Shown here: positions 25,689 to 34,619 of the stretch, piece after piece | Numbering within the stretch: the stretch's first letter is position 1 | Layout: each line of letters starts with the position of its first letter | Assembly (NCBI RefSeq): GCF_041080655.1 | Contig: NZ_CP163525.1 | Span: 7,812,001 to 7,876,000 of the forward strand | Source: Streptomyces sp. CG4 | GTDB taxonomy: Bacteria > Actinomycetota > Actinomycetes > Streptomycetales > Streptomycetaceae | DNA length: 64,000 nt | Direction of reading: 5' to 3' | The notes under the pieces: generated by a model | What the model was told of the DNA's origin: nothing | What the model saw: the letters and a program-made list of their open reading frames with translations, nothing else | Databases searched by the model: none | Made by a program: the position numbers and the translations under genes

Positions 25689-27035
25689 CTAAATCTTCCC
25701 GGGAACCGGGTTGCCCGCGGCATCGATCGCCCGGCGCACCGGGACCCGCGCGAGCAGGGCGAATCCGATGATGAAGAAGGCCACCAGCGAGATGATCGCG
25801 GACCGGTAGCTTCCGGTCAGCTGGTAGGTCATGCCGAACAGCAGCGGCCCGAGCCAGCTCATCCCGCGGTCGCTCATCTCGTACGCCGAGAAGTACTCGG
25901 CCTCCTTGCCGGGCGGCACGAGATGGGAGAACAGCGAGCGGGACAGCGCCTGGCTGCCGCCGAGGACCAGGCCGATCCCGCCGGCCAGCACGAAGAAGAA
26001 CACCGGCGCCTTCGCGGGCAGGAAGTATCCGGCCGCCAGCGTGACCGTCCAGGCCACCAGCGAGCCCAGGATCGTGCGCTGGGCGCCGTACGTCCGGGCC
26101 AGCCGTCCCATCGCCAGTGCGCCGGCCACGGCCAGCACCTGCACCAGCAGCACGGCCACGATGAGCGTGGACTGGCCGAGGCCGAGTTCCTGCGAACCGT
26201 AGACGGAGGCCTGGGTGATCACCGTCTGGATGCCGTCGTTGTAGATCAGGTACGCCAGCAGGAAGGCGAGCGTCAGCGGGTAGCGGCGCATGTCCCGGGC
26301 CGTCGCCGCGAGCTGCTTGAGCCCGGGTGCTGCGGTGCGCTCCACGCGCGCGTGCCGGTCGCGCAGCCTGCGCAGCGGTACGAGTGTGAAGGCACCCCAC
26401 CACAGGCCTGCCGAGGCCAGACAGATGCGGACCGCGGCCGTCTCGGTCAGGCCGAAGGAGTCGTGCGCCGAGTACAGGACCAGGTTGGCGACGAGGACCG
26501 TGGAGCCCGCTCCGTAGCCGAAGGCCCAGCCCCGGGAGGAGACCGCGTCGCGCTCCTCGGGCGGGGCGATCTGCGGCAGATAGGAGTTGTAGAGCATCAT
26601 TCCGACGGCCTGCGCGGCGTTGGCCACCACCAGCAGCAGCCCGCCGAGCAGATACCGGTCGCCGTCCAGGAAGAACATGCCCGTGGTCGCGGCGGCCCCG
26701 ATGTAGGCCGCCGCCGCGAGCAGCGGCTTCTTGCGGCCCGTCCGATCGGCCGCGCTGCCCACGAGCGGCATCACCACGACGGCCAGGATCACCGACAGGG
26801 ACACCGAGTAGGCGAAGAAGGAGCCCGCCCGGACAGGGATGCCCAGCGGATGCACATAGCCGTCGGCGTCCGCGGCCCGCTTGGCGACGGCCGTGAGATA
26901 GGGCCCGAGGAAGACCGTCACCACGCTCGTCGAATAGACCGAGCAGGCCCAGTCGTAGAAGTACCAGCCGCGCTGCTCGCGGCGCAGGCCGGCGGTCTCG
27001 TCCGCCGTCCGTGTCCGCAGGGTGTCGGTTTCCAC
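25689..27035 (-). CDS. MFS transporter, Atg22/UMF1 type
   Basis: A 448-aa inner-membrane protein with about 12 helices of the vacuole-effluxer (Atg22-like) branch of the major facilitator superfamily. Marks: GWYFYDWACSVYSTSVVTVF near the N-terminus, LVGSAADRTGRKKPLL as the MFS loop motif, LYNSYLPQIAPPEERDAVSS, YLIYNDGIQTVI and LGGSQALSRSLFSHLVPPGKEAEYF. Fungal relatives export amino acids; the bacterial substrate is unknown. GTG 27035 is preferred over TTG 27059 because GGGGAGG lies just upstream of it. It follows the GDPD gene in the same direction. Confidence 0.88.
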   Translation of the reverse strand: METDTLRTRTADETAGLRREQRGWYFYDWACSVYSTSVVTVFLGPYLTAVAKRAADADGYVHPLGIPVRAGSFFAYSVSLSVILAVVVMPLVGSAADRTGRKKPLLAAAAYIGAAATTGMFFLDGDRYLLGGLLLVVANAAQAVGMMLYNSYLPQIAPPEERDAVSSRGWAFGYGAGSTVLVANLVLYSAHDSFGLTETAAVRICLASAGLWWGAFTLVPLRRLRDRHARVERTAAPGLKQLAATARDMRRYPLTLAFLLAYLIYNDGIQTVITQASVYGSQELGLGQSTLIVAVLLVQVLAVAGALAMGRLARTYGAQRTILGSLVAWTVTLAAGYFLPAKAPVFFFVLAGGIGLVLGGSQALSRSLFSHLVPPGKEAEYFSAYEMSDRGMSWLGPLLFGMTYQLTGSYRSAIISLVAFFIIGFALLARVPVRRAIDAAGNPVPGKI

Positions 27036-27090
27036 CCGTGCCCTCGCCTCCCCGTTCAACTGCGAAGGCTCGGGCCCGGCGGCCGGGTGG

Positions 27091-27867
27091 TCAGACCCAG
27101 ACGCCGCGGTCTTCCATGACCTTGCGCAACGTGTCGATGTGATCGGTCATGATGCCATCGACTCCCAGGTCCAGAAGCCGGTGCATCCGTTCCGGTTCGT
27201 TGATCGTCCACACGTGCACCTGCAGGCCGTATGCGTGGGCCGCGCGGACGAAGCGCTGGTCGACCACCGGGACGCCCGACTGGGCCTCGGGTACCTGCGC
27301 GGCGACGGCGGACCGGCGCACGGCGGCCGGCAGTCCCCACGAGCGCAGGCGCAGACTCAGCACGCCGCGCGTACCGAACGAGGTGGCCAGCCGCGGCCCG
27401 GCCAGCCGCTGCGCGCGCAGCACCCGGGCCTCGGAGAACGAGCCCACGCACACCCGGTCCCAGGCATCCGTGCGCTCGATCAGATCCAGCAACGGGCGCA
27501 GGGCGGGCTCCGCCTTGACGTCGACGTTCCAGCGGACCCCGGGGAAGGTCTCCAGCAACTCCTCGAACAGCGGCACCGGTTCACGCCCGCCCACGCGCGC
27601 CTGCCGTACGCCCTCCCACGGCAGGTCCGCGATCCGGCCCGCGCCGTCGGTGACGCGGTCCAGGGTCGAGTCGTGGAAGGCGACGAGCCGGCCGTCCGCC
27701 GTGGCGTGCACATCGGTCTCGATGTACCGGTAGCCCATGTCGACCGCGCGCCGGAACTGCGCCACGGTGTTCTCGATCCCGTCGGCGGCCCCTCCCCGGT
27801 GGGCGAAGGCTATGGGGCCCGGGTGGTCGAGGTACGGATGGCGCTTGGGCGATGTCGTGAGGCTCAC
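27091..27867 (-). CDS. glycerophosphodiester phosphodiesterase
   Basis: A 258-aa GDPD enzyme that splits glycerophosphodiesters, from lipid turnover, into glycerol 3-phosphate and an alcohol. Motifs: IAFAHRGGAADGIENTVAQF with the catalytic HRG, YIETDVHATADGRLVAFHD with the metal-binding Glu/Asp and second catalytic His, WNVDVKAEPALRPLL and VHVWTINEPERMHRLL with DGIMTDHID at the end. No signal peptide, so cytoplasmic. The GTG at 27867 overlaps the stop of yczE (GTGA), indicating translational coupling. Confidence 0.92.
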   Translation of the reverse strand: MSLTTSPKRHPYLDHPGPIAFAHRGGAADGIENTVAQFRRAVDMGYRYIETDVHATADGRLVAFHDSTLDRVTDGAGRIADLPWEGVRQARVGGREPVPLFEELLETFPGVRWNVDVKAEPALRPLLDLIERTDAWDRVCVGSFSEARVLRAQRLAGPRLATSFGTRGVLSLRLRSWGLPAAVRRSAVAAQVPEAQSGVPVVDQRFVRAAHAYGLQVHVWTINEPERMHRLLDLGVDGIMTDHIDTLRKVMEDRGVWV

Positions 27868-28517
27868 GGACGCAGTATCACCCGCCCCGGTGTCGCTTCG
27901 GCAACGACCGTGCTTCGGCTCGATGCCGCCGGGACGGCGAACACCCGCAGGAACAGCTGCGCCAGCGGGCCGATCGACACGGCGTACAGCACGGTGCCGA
28001 CACCGATCGTGCCGCCCAGCAGGAAGCCGGTGGCCACCACCGCCACCTCGATCCCGGTCCGCATCAGCCGGATCGAGTGGCCGGTACGCCGGTGCAGGCC
28101 CGTCATCAGTCCGTCGCGCGGGCCCGCACCGAAGCGCGCCGAGATGTACAGGCCGGTCGCCGCGCCGTTCAGCACGACGCCCGCGAGCAGCAACGGCACG
28201 CGTACGGCCAGCGAGTGCGCATCCGGGACCAGCGCGAGCGTGCTGTCCATCGCGAGGCCGACGGCGAAGACGTTCGAGACCGTGCCGAGCCCGGGGCGCT
28301 GGCGCAGCGGGATCCACAGGAGCAGTACCGCCGCTCCCACGACGATCGACACGACGCCGATGGTCAGCCCGGTCAGCTTCGCGAGCCCCTGGTGCAGTAC
28401 GCCCCAGGGCTCCATGCCCAGGCCCGCCCGCAGCAGCAGCGCGGCGCTCGCGCCGTAGAGCGCGAGCCCGGTGTACAGCTGGATCAATCGGCGTCCGAGA
28501 CGGTCGTGAGTGGACAC
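27864..28517 (-). CDS. yczE: YczE-family membrane protein
   Basis: A 217-aa membrane protein with five or six helices. YczE-type marks: RRLIQLYTGLALYGASAALL, GLGMEPWGVLHQGLA, FGAGPRDGLMTGLHRRTGHS and IGVGTVLYAVSIGPLAQLF. YczE proteins are encoded next to, and thought to be controlled by, the MocR-type regulator YczR; here the divergent neighbour is such a regulator. The transported compound, if any, is unknown. Start GTG 28517; the stop overlaps the GDPD start. Confidence 0.86.
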   Translation of the reverse strand: MSTHDRLGRRLIQLYTGLALYGASAALLLRAGLGMEPWGVLHQGLAKLTGLTIGVVSIVVGAAVLLLWIPLRQRPGLGTVSNVFAVGLAMDSTLALVPDAHSLAVRVPLLLAGVVLNGAATGLYISARFGAGPRDGLMTGLHRRTGHSIRLMRTGIEVAVVATGFLLGGTIGVGTVLYAVSIGPLAQLFLRVFAVPAASSRSTVVAEATPGRVILRP

Positions 28518-28571
28518 GGAATACCCCCCTGGGTGGTGGCGGTGGCCTGACGCATGTCACTCTGTGGCTTG

Positions 28572-28587
28572 GGATGAATCGTCATCC
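28572..28587. promoter_or_regulatory. candidate YczR operator between yczE and yczR
   Basis: GGATG-AATCGT-CATCC is an inverted repeat near the middle of the 102-base divergent gap. GGCTTGGGATG and TGGCCAATCCGG beside it form further imperfect repeats, as expected for a MocR dimer contacting spaced half-sites. Position allows control of both genes. Confidence 0.45.
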
Positions 28588-28619
28588 ATGGCCAATCCGG
28601 GGAAGGTGGACTGATTGTC

Positions 28620-30128
28620 ATGGCGCAGTGGACCTCTGCGATGGGAGCCGCACAGCTCGCTCGGCTCCTCAACTCCCAGCAGGAGCGTCCGGCCGGCCCC
28701 GGCACCCGCCGCCCGCCCGCCTACCGCGCCCTCGCCGACGGCATCCGGCTGCTGGTGCTCGAAGGGCGCGTCCCGGTGGCCGCCCGGCTGCCCGCCGAAC
28801 GCGAACTCGCCCTCGCCCTCTCCGTGAGCCGCACCACCGTCGCGGCCGCGTACGAGGCGCTGCGCACCGAGGGTTTCCTGGAATCCCGGCGCGGAGCCGG
28901 CAGCTGGACCGCCGTACCGGCGGGCAACCCGCTGCCCGCCCGCGGTCTCGAACCCCTGCCCCCCGAGGCCCTGGGTTCGATGATCGACCTCGGCTGCGCC
29001 TCGCTGCCGGCCCCCGAGCCCTGGCTCACCCGCGCCGTGCAGGGCGCCCTGGAGGAACTGCCGCCGTACGCCCACACGCACGGCGACTACCCGGCCGGCC
29101 TGCCCGCCCTGCGCGCGATGATCGCCGAGCGGTACACCGCGTGCGGGATACCCACCATGCCCGAGCAGATCATGGTGACCACCGGCGCGATGGGTGCCAT
29201 CGACGCGATCTGTCACCTCTTCGCCGGCCGCGGTGAACGCATCGCCGTCGAATCGCCGTCCTACGCCAACATCCTGCAGCTGATGCGCGAGGCCGGCGCG
29301 CGTCTCGTCCCCGTCGCGATGGCCGAGGGCCTGTCCGGCTGGGACATGGACCGCTGGCGCCAGGTCCTGCGCGAGGCCGCGCCGCGGCTCGCCTATGTGG
29401 TCGCCGACTTCCACAACCCCACCGGTGCGCTCGCCGACGAGGACCAGCGGCGCCGGCTGGTGGACGCGGCACGCTCGGCCGGTACGGTGCTCGTCGCCGA
29501 CGAGACGATGACCGAGCTGTGGTTGGACGAGGACCGGGCCGGCGCCGGCATGCCGCGCCGGGTCTGCGCCTTCGACCCGGCCGGCTCCACCGTGATCACG
29601 GTCGGCTCGGCCAGCAAGGCGTTCTGGGCGGGCATGCGGATCGGCTGGGTGCGGGCGGCGCCGGACGTCATCCGCAGCCTGGTCGCCGCGCGGGCCTACG
29701 CCGATCTCGGGACGCCGGTACTGGAGCAGCTCGCCGTCAACTGGCTGTTCAGCACCGGGGGTTGGGAGCAGGCGGTGGAGTTGCGCCGGGCGCAGGCCCG
29801 GGAGAACCGGGACGCGCTGGTGGCGGCGATCCGGCGCGAACTGCCGACCTGGGAGTTCGAGATCCCGCAGGGCGGGCTGACCCTGTGGGTCCGGGCCGGC
29901 GGCCTGTCCGGTTCCCGGCTCGCCGAAGCGGGCGAGCGGACCGGCGTCCGCGTCCCTTCCGGCCCTCGCTTCGGCGTCGACGGCGCGTTCGAGGGGTATG
30001 TGCGGCTTCCGTTCACCGTGGGGGGAGCGGTGGCGGAGGAGGCGGCGGTCCGACTGGCCGCGGCGGCTCGACTGGTGGAGACCGGCGGCACGGGCGGTAC
30101 GGAGGCGCCTCGCACGTTCGTGGCCTGA
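28620..30128 (+). CDS. MocR-family regulator (YczR type)
   Basis: A 502-aa fusion of a GntR winged helix (about 35-95: YRALADGIRLLVLEGRV, LPAERELALALSVSRTTVAAAY) and an aminotransferase-fold domain (about 125-480). PLP-binding residues are kept: VADFHNPTGAL, VLVADETMTELW and the Schiff-base Lys in VGSASKAFWAGMRIGW. MocR proteins sense PLP or an amino compound and usually regulate a divergent gene, here yczE, which matches the described YczR-YczE pairing. Whether PLP itself is the effector is not shown. Tail of about 25 residues is Gly/Thr-rich. Confidence 0.87.
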   Translation: MAQWTSAMGAAQLARLLNSQQERPAGPGTRRPPAYRALADGIRLLVLEGRVPVAARLPAERELALALSVSRTTVAAAYEALRTEGFLESRRGAGSWTAVPAGNPLPARGLEPLPPEALGSMIDLGCASLPAPEPWLTRAVQGALEELPPYAHTHGDYPAGLPALRAMIAERYTACGIPTMPEQIMVTTGAMGAIDAICHLFAGRGERIAVESPSYANILQLMREAGARLVPVAMAEGLSGWDMDRWRQVLREAAPRLAYVVADFHNPTGALADEDQRRRLVDAARSAGTVLVADETMTELWLDEDRAGAGMPRRVCAFDPAGSTVITVGSASKAFWAGMRIGWVRAAPDVIRSLVAARAYADLGTPVLEQLAVNWLFSTGGWEQAVELRRAQARENRDALVAAIRRELPTWEFEIPQGGLTLWVRAGGLSGSRLAEAGERTGVRVPSGPRFGVDGAFEGYVRLPFTVGGAVAEEAAVRLAAAARLVETGGTGGTEAPRTFVA

Positions 30129-30193
30129 CGCCCACCGGCGTGGCCTGACGCCCACCGGGTCGGGGCGCGCCGCGCTCTGGCAACTGCGCGTCC

Positions 30194-30240
30194 GTCGTGG
30201 CTTGTCGCCAGTTCCCCGAGCCTCTTGGGGAGCTGCGGTG
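30194..30240. repeat. dispersed intergenic hairpin repeat, diverged copy 3
   Basis: The run GTGGCTTGTCGCCAGTTCCCC and the following CTCTTGGGGAGCTG align with copy 1 (GGGGGCTGGTCGCGCAGTTCCCC, then CCCCCGGGGAGCTG), both given here in part. It again stands between convergent genes (yczR and the FtsK-like gene), supporting a terminator role. Confidence 0.55.
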
Positions 30241-30291
30241 CCGTCGCGCAGGTAAGGGACCCGCCCCCGGTCCGTACCAGTGCACGGCGCC

Positions 30292-31908
30292 TCACGAAGG
30301 CTCGGCGACCACGGCTTCCGCGGGCACCGTCCGCTTCGTCAGGTCCGCCCGTTCCGGCTCCTCAGACGCCCCCGACTCCACGGGCGTCGTCCGAGCCGGC
30401 AGCAACTCCAGCACCGCCTGCCGGTCAGCGTCGCTCGTCGCGTCGTCGTAGGGATCCGGCGTCCGCGGCACCTGAAGCCGGTGCACCGGCCCGGACCCCA
30501 GCCGCGCATACCCCCGCCCCGGCGGCACCTGCCCCGGCGGCGTCGTGTGCGGTGGAGCCCCCAGCACCGCCTCCACCTGCCGGGGCGCCGCGGGCCCGAG
30601 CACGACACGCGCGCGTGTGTGCTGCCGTACCGCATCGCCGAGCGCCTGCGCACCGTCGAACTGCTCGGCCACGACGACCGTCACGTTCGCCGCGCGGCCG
30701 TGCCGCAGCGGCACCTGGAGCAGCTCCTGCGGGTCCTTGCGGCCGTCCGCGGTAGCGAGGTGGGTGAAGACGGACGGGCGGTCCACCAGGATCCACAGCG
30801 CGCGCCGGGCGTCGGCCGGTGGCGGATCGCCCGCCTGCCGGGCCAGGTTGATGGCGATGAGCCGCCGCTCGGTCTCCTGTGCCGCCCACTCCAGGCTCGC
30901 CAGCGCCCCGGGCAGCGCGCACTCCACGGTCAGCACACCGGCGCGGCCGGTCAGGCAGGCGTACTCGCCGGTGCCGCCGCCGTCGACGATCAGCACATCG
31001 CCGTACCGGAGGGCCTGCAGGGCGATGGAGCGCAGCAGGGTCGAGGTGCCGGTGCCGGGGTGGCCCATGGCCAGCAGATGCGGTTCGGTGGAGCGGACGC
31101 CGGTGCGCCAGACGACCGGCGGCACGTCGATCTGTTCCTCTCCGTAGGAGAGGGGAAGCGTGCGCTGGATCTCGCTCGGGTCGGTGAAGCCGAGGACGGT
31201 CTCGCCGGGCGCGGTGACGAAGTGCTGGGCCGGGATGTCGGCGGGCAGCGGGGGAAGGACGACGACGCTGAGCTGGTTGCCCTCCTCGTCCCACGCGAAG
31301 CGGTATTCGCGGCCCCGCCCGGACTTCGCGGTGAGCAATTGCTCGATCCGCGCGCGGGCCTCGTGCTCGCCGTCCGGGAAGTAGGCGGGGTAGCGGATCA
31401 CGAGATGATCGACGCGCCCGGCGTCGTCGAACTCGTGGGCGGGGAAGGCCTTCTCCCACTCCCCGCCGTGCGCGTACAGCGGCGCCGGGTCCTCGGGGCT
31501 GGAGAAGTACGGCACCAGGGCCTCGTAGAGGGTCTGGAGCCGTTCGGCCTGGGACTCGTCGGGTCCTTCGGGGGCCGGCGGGGTGCGGTCGCGGCCCTGC
31601 CAGGCCGCCGCCGCCATCACGGTGATGACGGCGAGCAACGGCCCGTACGGCAGCAGCGCCACGACCACGATCACCGATGCCACCAGGAACAGCAGCGGCC
31701 CGTGCTTGTCCTTGGGGGTGTCCGCCCATCTGCGCCGCCCGGCCGCGGCCAGCAGCCGCAGCCCGCGCGTGACGGTGATCAGCGGGTGGAGGACGTCGGT
31801 GGCGCTGTCGGCCGCGGTCCGGGCCAGTTCCCGGCTCCGGGCGATCTGCATCCGGGCGATCTGCGCGCTGTCCTTGCTCAGAATGCGGGGGAGAGGACGC
31901 CGGGCCAC
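30292..31908 (-). CDS. FtsK/conjugation-like membrane ATPase with altered Walker A
   Basis: A 538-aa protein with one or two N-terminal membrane helices (about 70-100, GPLLFLVASVIVVVALLPYG) and a cytosolic ATPase-like domain. The P-loop reads MGHPGTGTSTLLRSIAL: the invariant Lys of GxGK(S/T) is Thr. A Walker-B-like strand is RALWILVDRPS, again without the usual Asp-Glu. The layout resembles the Spd/TraB-type proteins of Streptomyces conjugative elements, often next to a 65-aa membrane protein, as here. With the missing Lys it may bind but not hydrolyse nucleotide. GTG 31908 follows CAGGAG. No integrase or tra genes nearby. Confidence 0.7.
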   Translation of the reverse strand: MARRPLPRILSKDSAQIARMQIARSRELARTAADSATDVLHPLITVTRGLRLLAAAGRRRWADTPKDKHGPLLFLVASVIVVVALLPYGPLLAVITVMAAAAWQGRDRTPPAPEGPDESQAERLQTLYEALVPYFSSPEDPAPLYAHGGEWEKAFPAHEFDDAGRVDHLVIRYPAYFPDGEHEARARIEQLLTAKSGRGREYRFAWDEEGNQLSVVVLPPLPADIPAQHFVTAPGETVLGFTDPSEIQRTLPLSYGEEQIDVPPVVWRTGVRSTEPHLLAMGHPGTGTSTLLRSIALQALRYGDVLIVDGGGTGEYACLTGRAGVLTVECALPGALASLEWAAQETERRLIAINLARQAGDPPPADARRALWILVDRPSVFTHLATADGRKDPQELLQVPLRHGRAANVTVVVAEQFDGAQALGDAVRQHTRARVVLGPAAPRQVEAVLGAPPHTTPPGQVPPGRGYARLGSGPVHRLQVPRTPDPYDDATSDADRQAVLELLPARTTPVESGASEEPERADLTKRTVPAEAVVAEPS

Positions 31909-31948
31909 TGCTGTCTCCTGGTGGTGCGTGCGTGCGGGGCGGGCGGGG

Positions 31949-32143
31949 TCAGAACTTGATGCCGCCGAGGAGGCTCGCCAGACTCTCGCCGCCGGCCTTG
32001 ATGCTGGGGGCGATGCCCGTGCTGGCCAGGTAGAAGCCGAACAGGGCCGACGTGCATGCGTGCGAGCCCTTGAGGCCGTCCTTGCGGAAGAAGAGAAAGA
32101 CGACAACGCCGAGAAGCATGACGCCTGAGACGGAGAGGATCAT
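31949..32143 (-). CDS. small membrane protein, spread-protein-like
   Basis: A 64-aa protein with one sure N-terminal helix (MILSVSGVMLLGVVVFLFF), a short basic loop RKDGLKGSH, and a second weakly hydrophobic segment ending SLASLLGGIKF. Similar small proteins accompany the Spd/TraB-like ATPases in Streptomyces. It lies 40 bases upstream of the 538-aa ATPase gene on the same strand and is probably coexpressed with it and its membrane partner. Function unknown. Confidence 0.7.
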   Translation of the reverse strand: MILSVSGVMLLGVVVFLFFRKDGLKGSHACTSALFGFYLASTGIAPSIKAGGESLASLLGGIKF

Positions 32144-32451
32144 TTCGGGCCTCCTGGTGTCGAAGGTGGGGGACAGTCACCATGAGTTCTTCCAGGATCA
32201 CAGGATGTATCCATACTATTAAAGGTGCAACTGGGTGAAATTCGGTCCATTCCGCCCGGTCGGCCCAGCGGTTCCGGCCCGGTCGAACCGGGCTCTTGCC
32301 TCAGATGGCAGCCGAGGCTGATCTTTACCTCGGGCACAACCGGTCATGTGCCGCGCGAGCCAGTACGCTGGCGATTCACTCGTACGGCCGTGTTCCGCTC
32401 GGTGCCGTACGCTCCCCGAGTCCGAAGTTTCCAGGAGAGGCGGTCCGCCCG
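32144..32451. other. 308-base divergent gap
   Basis: No gene seen. It separates the minus-strand membrane protein from the plus-strand ankyrin protein. Bases 32200-32225 are unusually A+T-rich (TATCCATACTATTAAAGG), a likely promoter core, with TACTAT at 32214-32219 in the plus direction and TAGTAT on the minus strand. Flanking CAGGATCACAGGAT is an imperfect repeat. I see no further structure. Confidence 0.4.
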
Positions 32452-32844
32452 ATGAGTGAAGCCCCCGACCCCGAGGTCGTGGAGCTGGCGACCAAAATCT
32501 TCGATCTGGCCCGGCAGGGGCAGACCGAGGCGCTGGTGGCGTACGTCGACGCCGGCGTTCCGGCCAACCTCACCAACGACCGCGGCGACTCCCTGGTGAT
32601 GCTCGCCGCCTACCACGGCCACGCCGAGGCGGTGCGCGCGCTGCTCGCGCGGGGCGCGGCGGCGGACCAGATCAACGACCGAGGCCAGACCCCGCTCGCG
32701 GGCGCGGTCTTCAAGGGCGAGACCGAAGTGATCAAGGCGCTCCTGGAGGGTGGAGCCGACCCCGCGGCGGGAACGCCGTCGGCGGTCGACACCGCCCGGA
32801 TGTTCGGCAAGGCGGAACTCCTGGAGCTGTTCGGCGCGCACTGA
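32452..32844 (+). CDS. ankyrin-repeat protein
   Basis: A 130-aa soluble protein made of about three ankyrin repeats: ALVAYVDAGVPANLTNDRGD, then DSLVMLAAYHGHAEAVRALL and RGAAADQINDRGQTPLAGAV, then EVIKALLEGGADP. It should be a small protein-binding module; partner unknown. AGGAGAGG lies 14 bases before the ATG, a little far. Next gene in the same direction is a HEAT-type protein 298 bases on. Confidence 0.85.
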   Translation: MSEAPDPEVVELATKIFDLARQGQTEALVAYVDAGVPANLTNDRGDSLVMLAAYHGHAEAVRALLARGAAADQINDRGQTPLAGAVFKGETEVIKALLEGGADPAAGTPSAVDTARMFGKAELLELFGAH

Positions 32845-33142
32845 CGCGCATGTCCTGACCAGGTACGACACAGAAAACGGGGGAGGCGGTAAAGGGCCGC
32901 CGGAAATACGGTCGCGGCAGCACACACCGCGGGTCATCATGACGACGTGATTCACGGACGCGATGGCTGGGCAGGTGTTGCCGCACCGCGCGGGCCGTGA
33001 TGCGGTCCGCATGGGCCACAGACGAGAGGCAGAGAGATGGTCTACAGCAAGCAAGAGACGGCGGGCGCTCCGACGTTGTGTCACGCGGCCAGGTAGTGCG
33101 TGTTCCCCGGTTGCGTCGACGCTTGATGTGAGGCTGTTTCCC

Positions 33143-34561
33143 ATGTTCGATCCGTTCATAGCGCCGAGCGGTACGCTGCTCGGCCTGTTGCAGCGGGGCC
33201 GTGGCGACGGCACGCTGCACGCGCTCACCGCGCCACGCGCGGAAGCGCTCGCGGCACTGAACCAGTGCGTGTTGCGCGACCCCCGCCAGGACTGGCAGGT
33301 GGAGAACCGCTCCCTCTACTACGCCCGTCTCTACCTCGACCTGGACGGCGAACTGGACGCCATCGAGGCCCATCTCTTCGGCCCCGAGGACATCCTCGAC
33401 ACCGACGAGTGCCGTACCGGCCTCGCCCTCGCCGTGCTCGGACACCTCGCCTCCTACGGCAGGCGGGACGCGCTCGAACTGCTGCGCAGGTATGCCGCCC
33501 ACGGCTCCAACTGGGCCTGGGCCCTGGACGAGCTGGCCCTCAGGGACGACGACGCGGGCCTGCGCGCCCTCGCCGCACCCGTCCTGGCCCGCTTCGCCAC
33601 CGACCCCGAGGGCGAGGCCGAGCTGGCCACCGTCGTGCGCGACGCCTTCGAGCCGCGGCCCTGGCGCCTGTGGGCGGAGGATGCGCGCGAATCGATCGCC
33701 ACGCGCGTGCGTACCGCCCAGGAGACCGGCTGTTTCGACCGCTGGCAGCGCCAGATGCGGCCCACCGGCCCTCGGCCCGGATGGAGCGTGCGCGCCGTCT
33801 TCGAGTGGGCCCAGCAGGGCATGGAGCGCGGCGCCGCCCTCCATGTGCCGGCTGCCCGCTGCCTGGTCGCCGTGGCCGGCCCCGAGGACCGGCCGGAGAT
33901 CCTCCAGGCCGCCCGCAACGGCATGGACGGGGCGCGTTGCACTGCGCTGCGCTACCTCGCCGACAGCAACGACCCCGAGGCGCTCGACCTGATCGAGGCC
34001 GCCGTGGCCGACGGCACGACCGTCGTCGTGGAGGCCGCCGTCGACGCCTTCGAACGGATGCGCAGTATCGCCACCGTGGACCGCGCGCGTCGCTGGGCCC
34101 AGCGCCCCGATGCGCTCGGGGCCGCCGCCGGACGCATGCTCGCCTGCCGCGGCGGCGTCCAGGACCGCGACCTCGTCCTCGGCGCCCTCCGCGAGGCCGT
34201 ACGGGGTGAAGGCCCCGACGCGCCCACGCTGTGGACCCTGGTCGACGGCACCGGACGCCTCGGCATCGCCTGCGCCGCCCCCGTCCTGCGGCACATCTAC
34301 CGCGAGACGGCCTCCTCCCATCTCCGCGGCCGGGCCGCCCGCGCCCTGGCCGCCACCGACCCCTCCTTCGCCACCGGCTTCGCCGTCGAATGCCTGTGGG
34401 ACTGCGAGGAGACCACCCGCGAACTCGCCGCCCGGCACGCCGAGACCGGCGACACCCGGGTCGTGGAGCGCCTGCGCCGACTGGCCGCCGATCCGGCCGA
34501 GGAGGCGGAGGTGCAGACGGCGGTCCGCAGCCGCTTCGGACCGGACGCCGCCCTGGGCTGA
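33143..34561 (+). CDS. HEAT-repeat protein
   Basis: A 472-aa soluble protein formed of helical HEAT/Armadillo-like repeats across its length (for example ALAVLGHLASYGRRDALELL, PEALDLIEAAVADGTTVVVE, RAARALAATDPSFATGFAVE). No catalytic motif or signal. Such proteins are scaffolds; no partner can be named from context. The ATG at 33143 begins MFDPFIAPSGTLLG. The 298 bases before it hold no clear gene; a CATGCGGACCGCATC-like palindrome at about 33000-33013 (GATGCGGTCCGCATG) is the only structure noted. A strong hairpin follows the stop. Confidence 0.75.
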   Translation: MFDPFIAPSGTLLGLLQRGRGDGTLHALTAPRAEALAALNQCVLRDPRQDWQVENRSLYYARLYLDLDGELDAIEAHLFGPEDILDTDECRTGLALAVLGHLASYGRRDALELLRRYAAHGSNWAWALDELALRDDDAGLRALAAPVLARFATDPEGEAELATVVRDAFEPRPWRLWAEDARESIATRVRTAQETGCFDRWQRQMRPTGPRPGWSVRAVFEWAQQGMERGAALHVPAARCLVAVAGPEDRPEILQAARNGMDGARCTALRYLADSNDPEALDLIEAAVADGTTVVVEAAVDAFERMRSIATVDRARRWAQRPDALGAAAGRMLACRGGVQDRDLVLGALREAVRGEGPDAPTLWTLVDGTGRLGIACAAPVLRHIYRETASSHLRGRAARALAATDPSFATGFAVECLWDCEETTRELAARHAETGDTRVVERLRRLAADPAEEAEVQTAVRSRFGPDAALG

Positions 34562-34572
34562 CCTCACGCACG

Positions 34573-34604
34573 CACCCGGCGGGCGGACGACCGCCCGCCG
34601 GGTG
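34573..34604 (+). terminator. hairpin terminator after the HEAT gene
   Basis: CACCCGGCGGGCGG (34573-34586), loop ACGA, then CCGCCCGCCGGGTG (34591-34604): a perfect 14-bp stem 12 bases after the stop codon. Confidence 0.88.
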
Positions 34605-34619
34605 AACACCGGGTGTCCC

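Noticed and set aside
30292..32143. Integrated conjugative element
   Set aside because: Only a Spd/Tra-like ATPase and a small membrane protein are present; no integrase, excisionase, replication gene or direct att repeats were seen.
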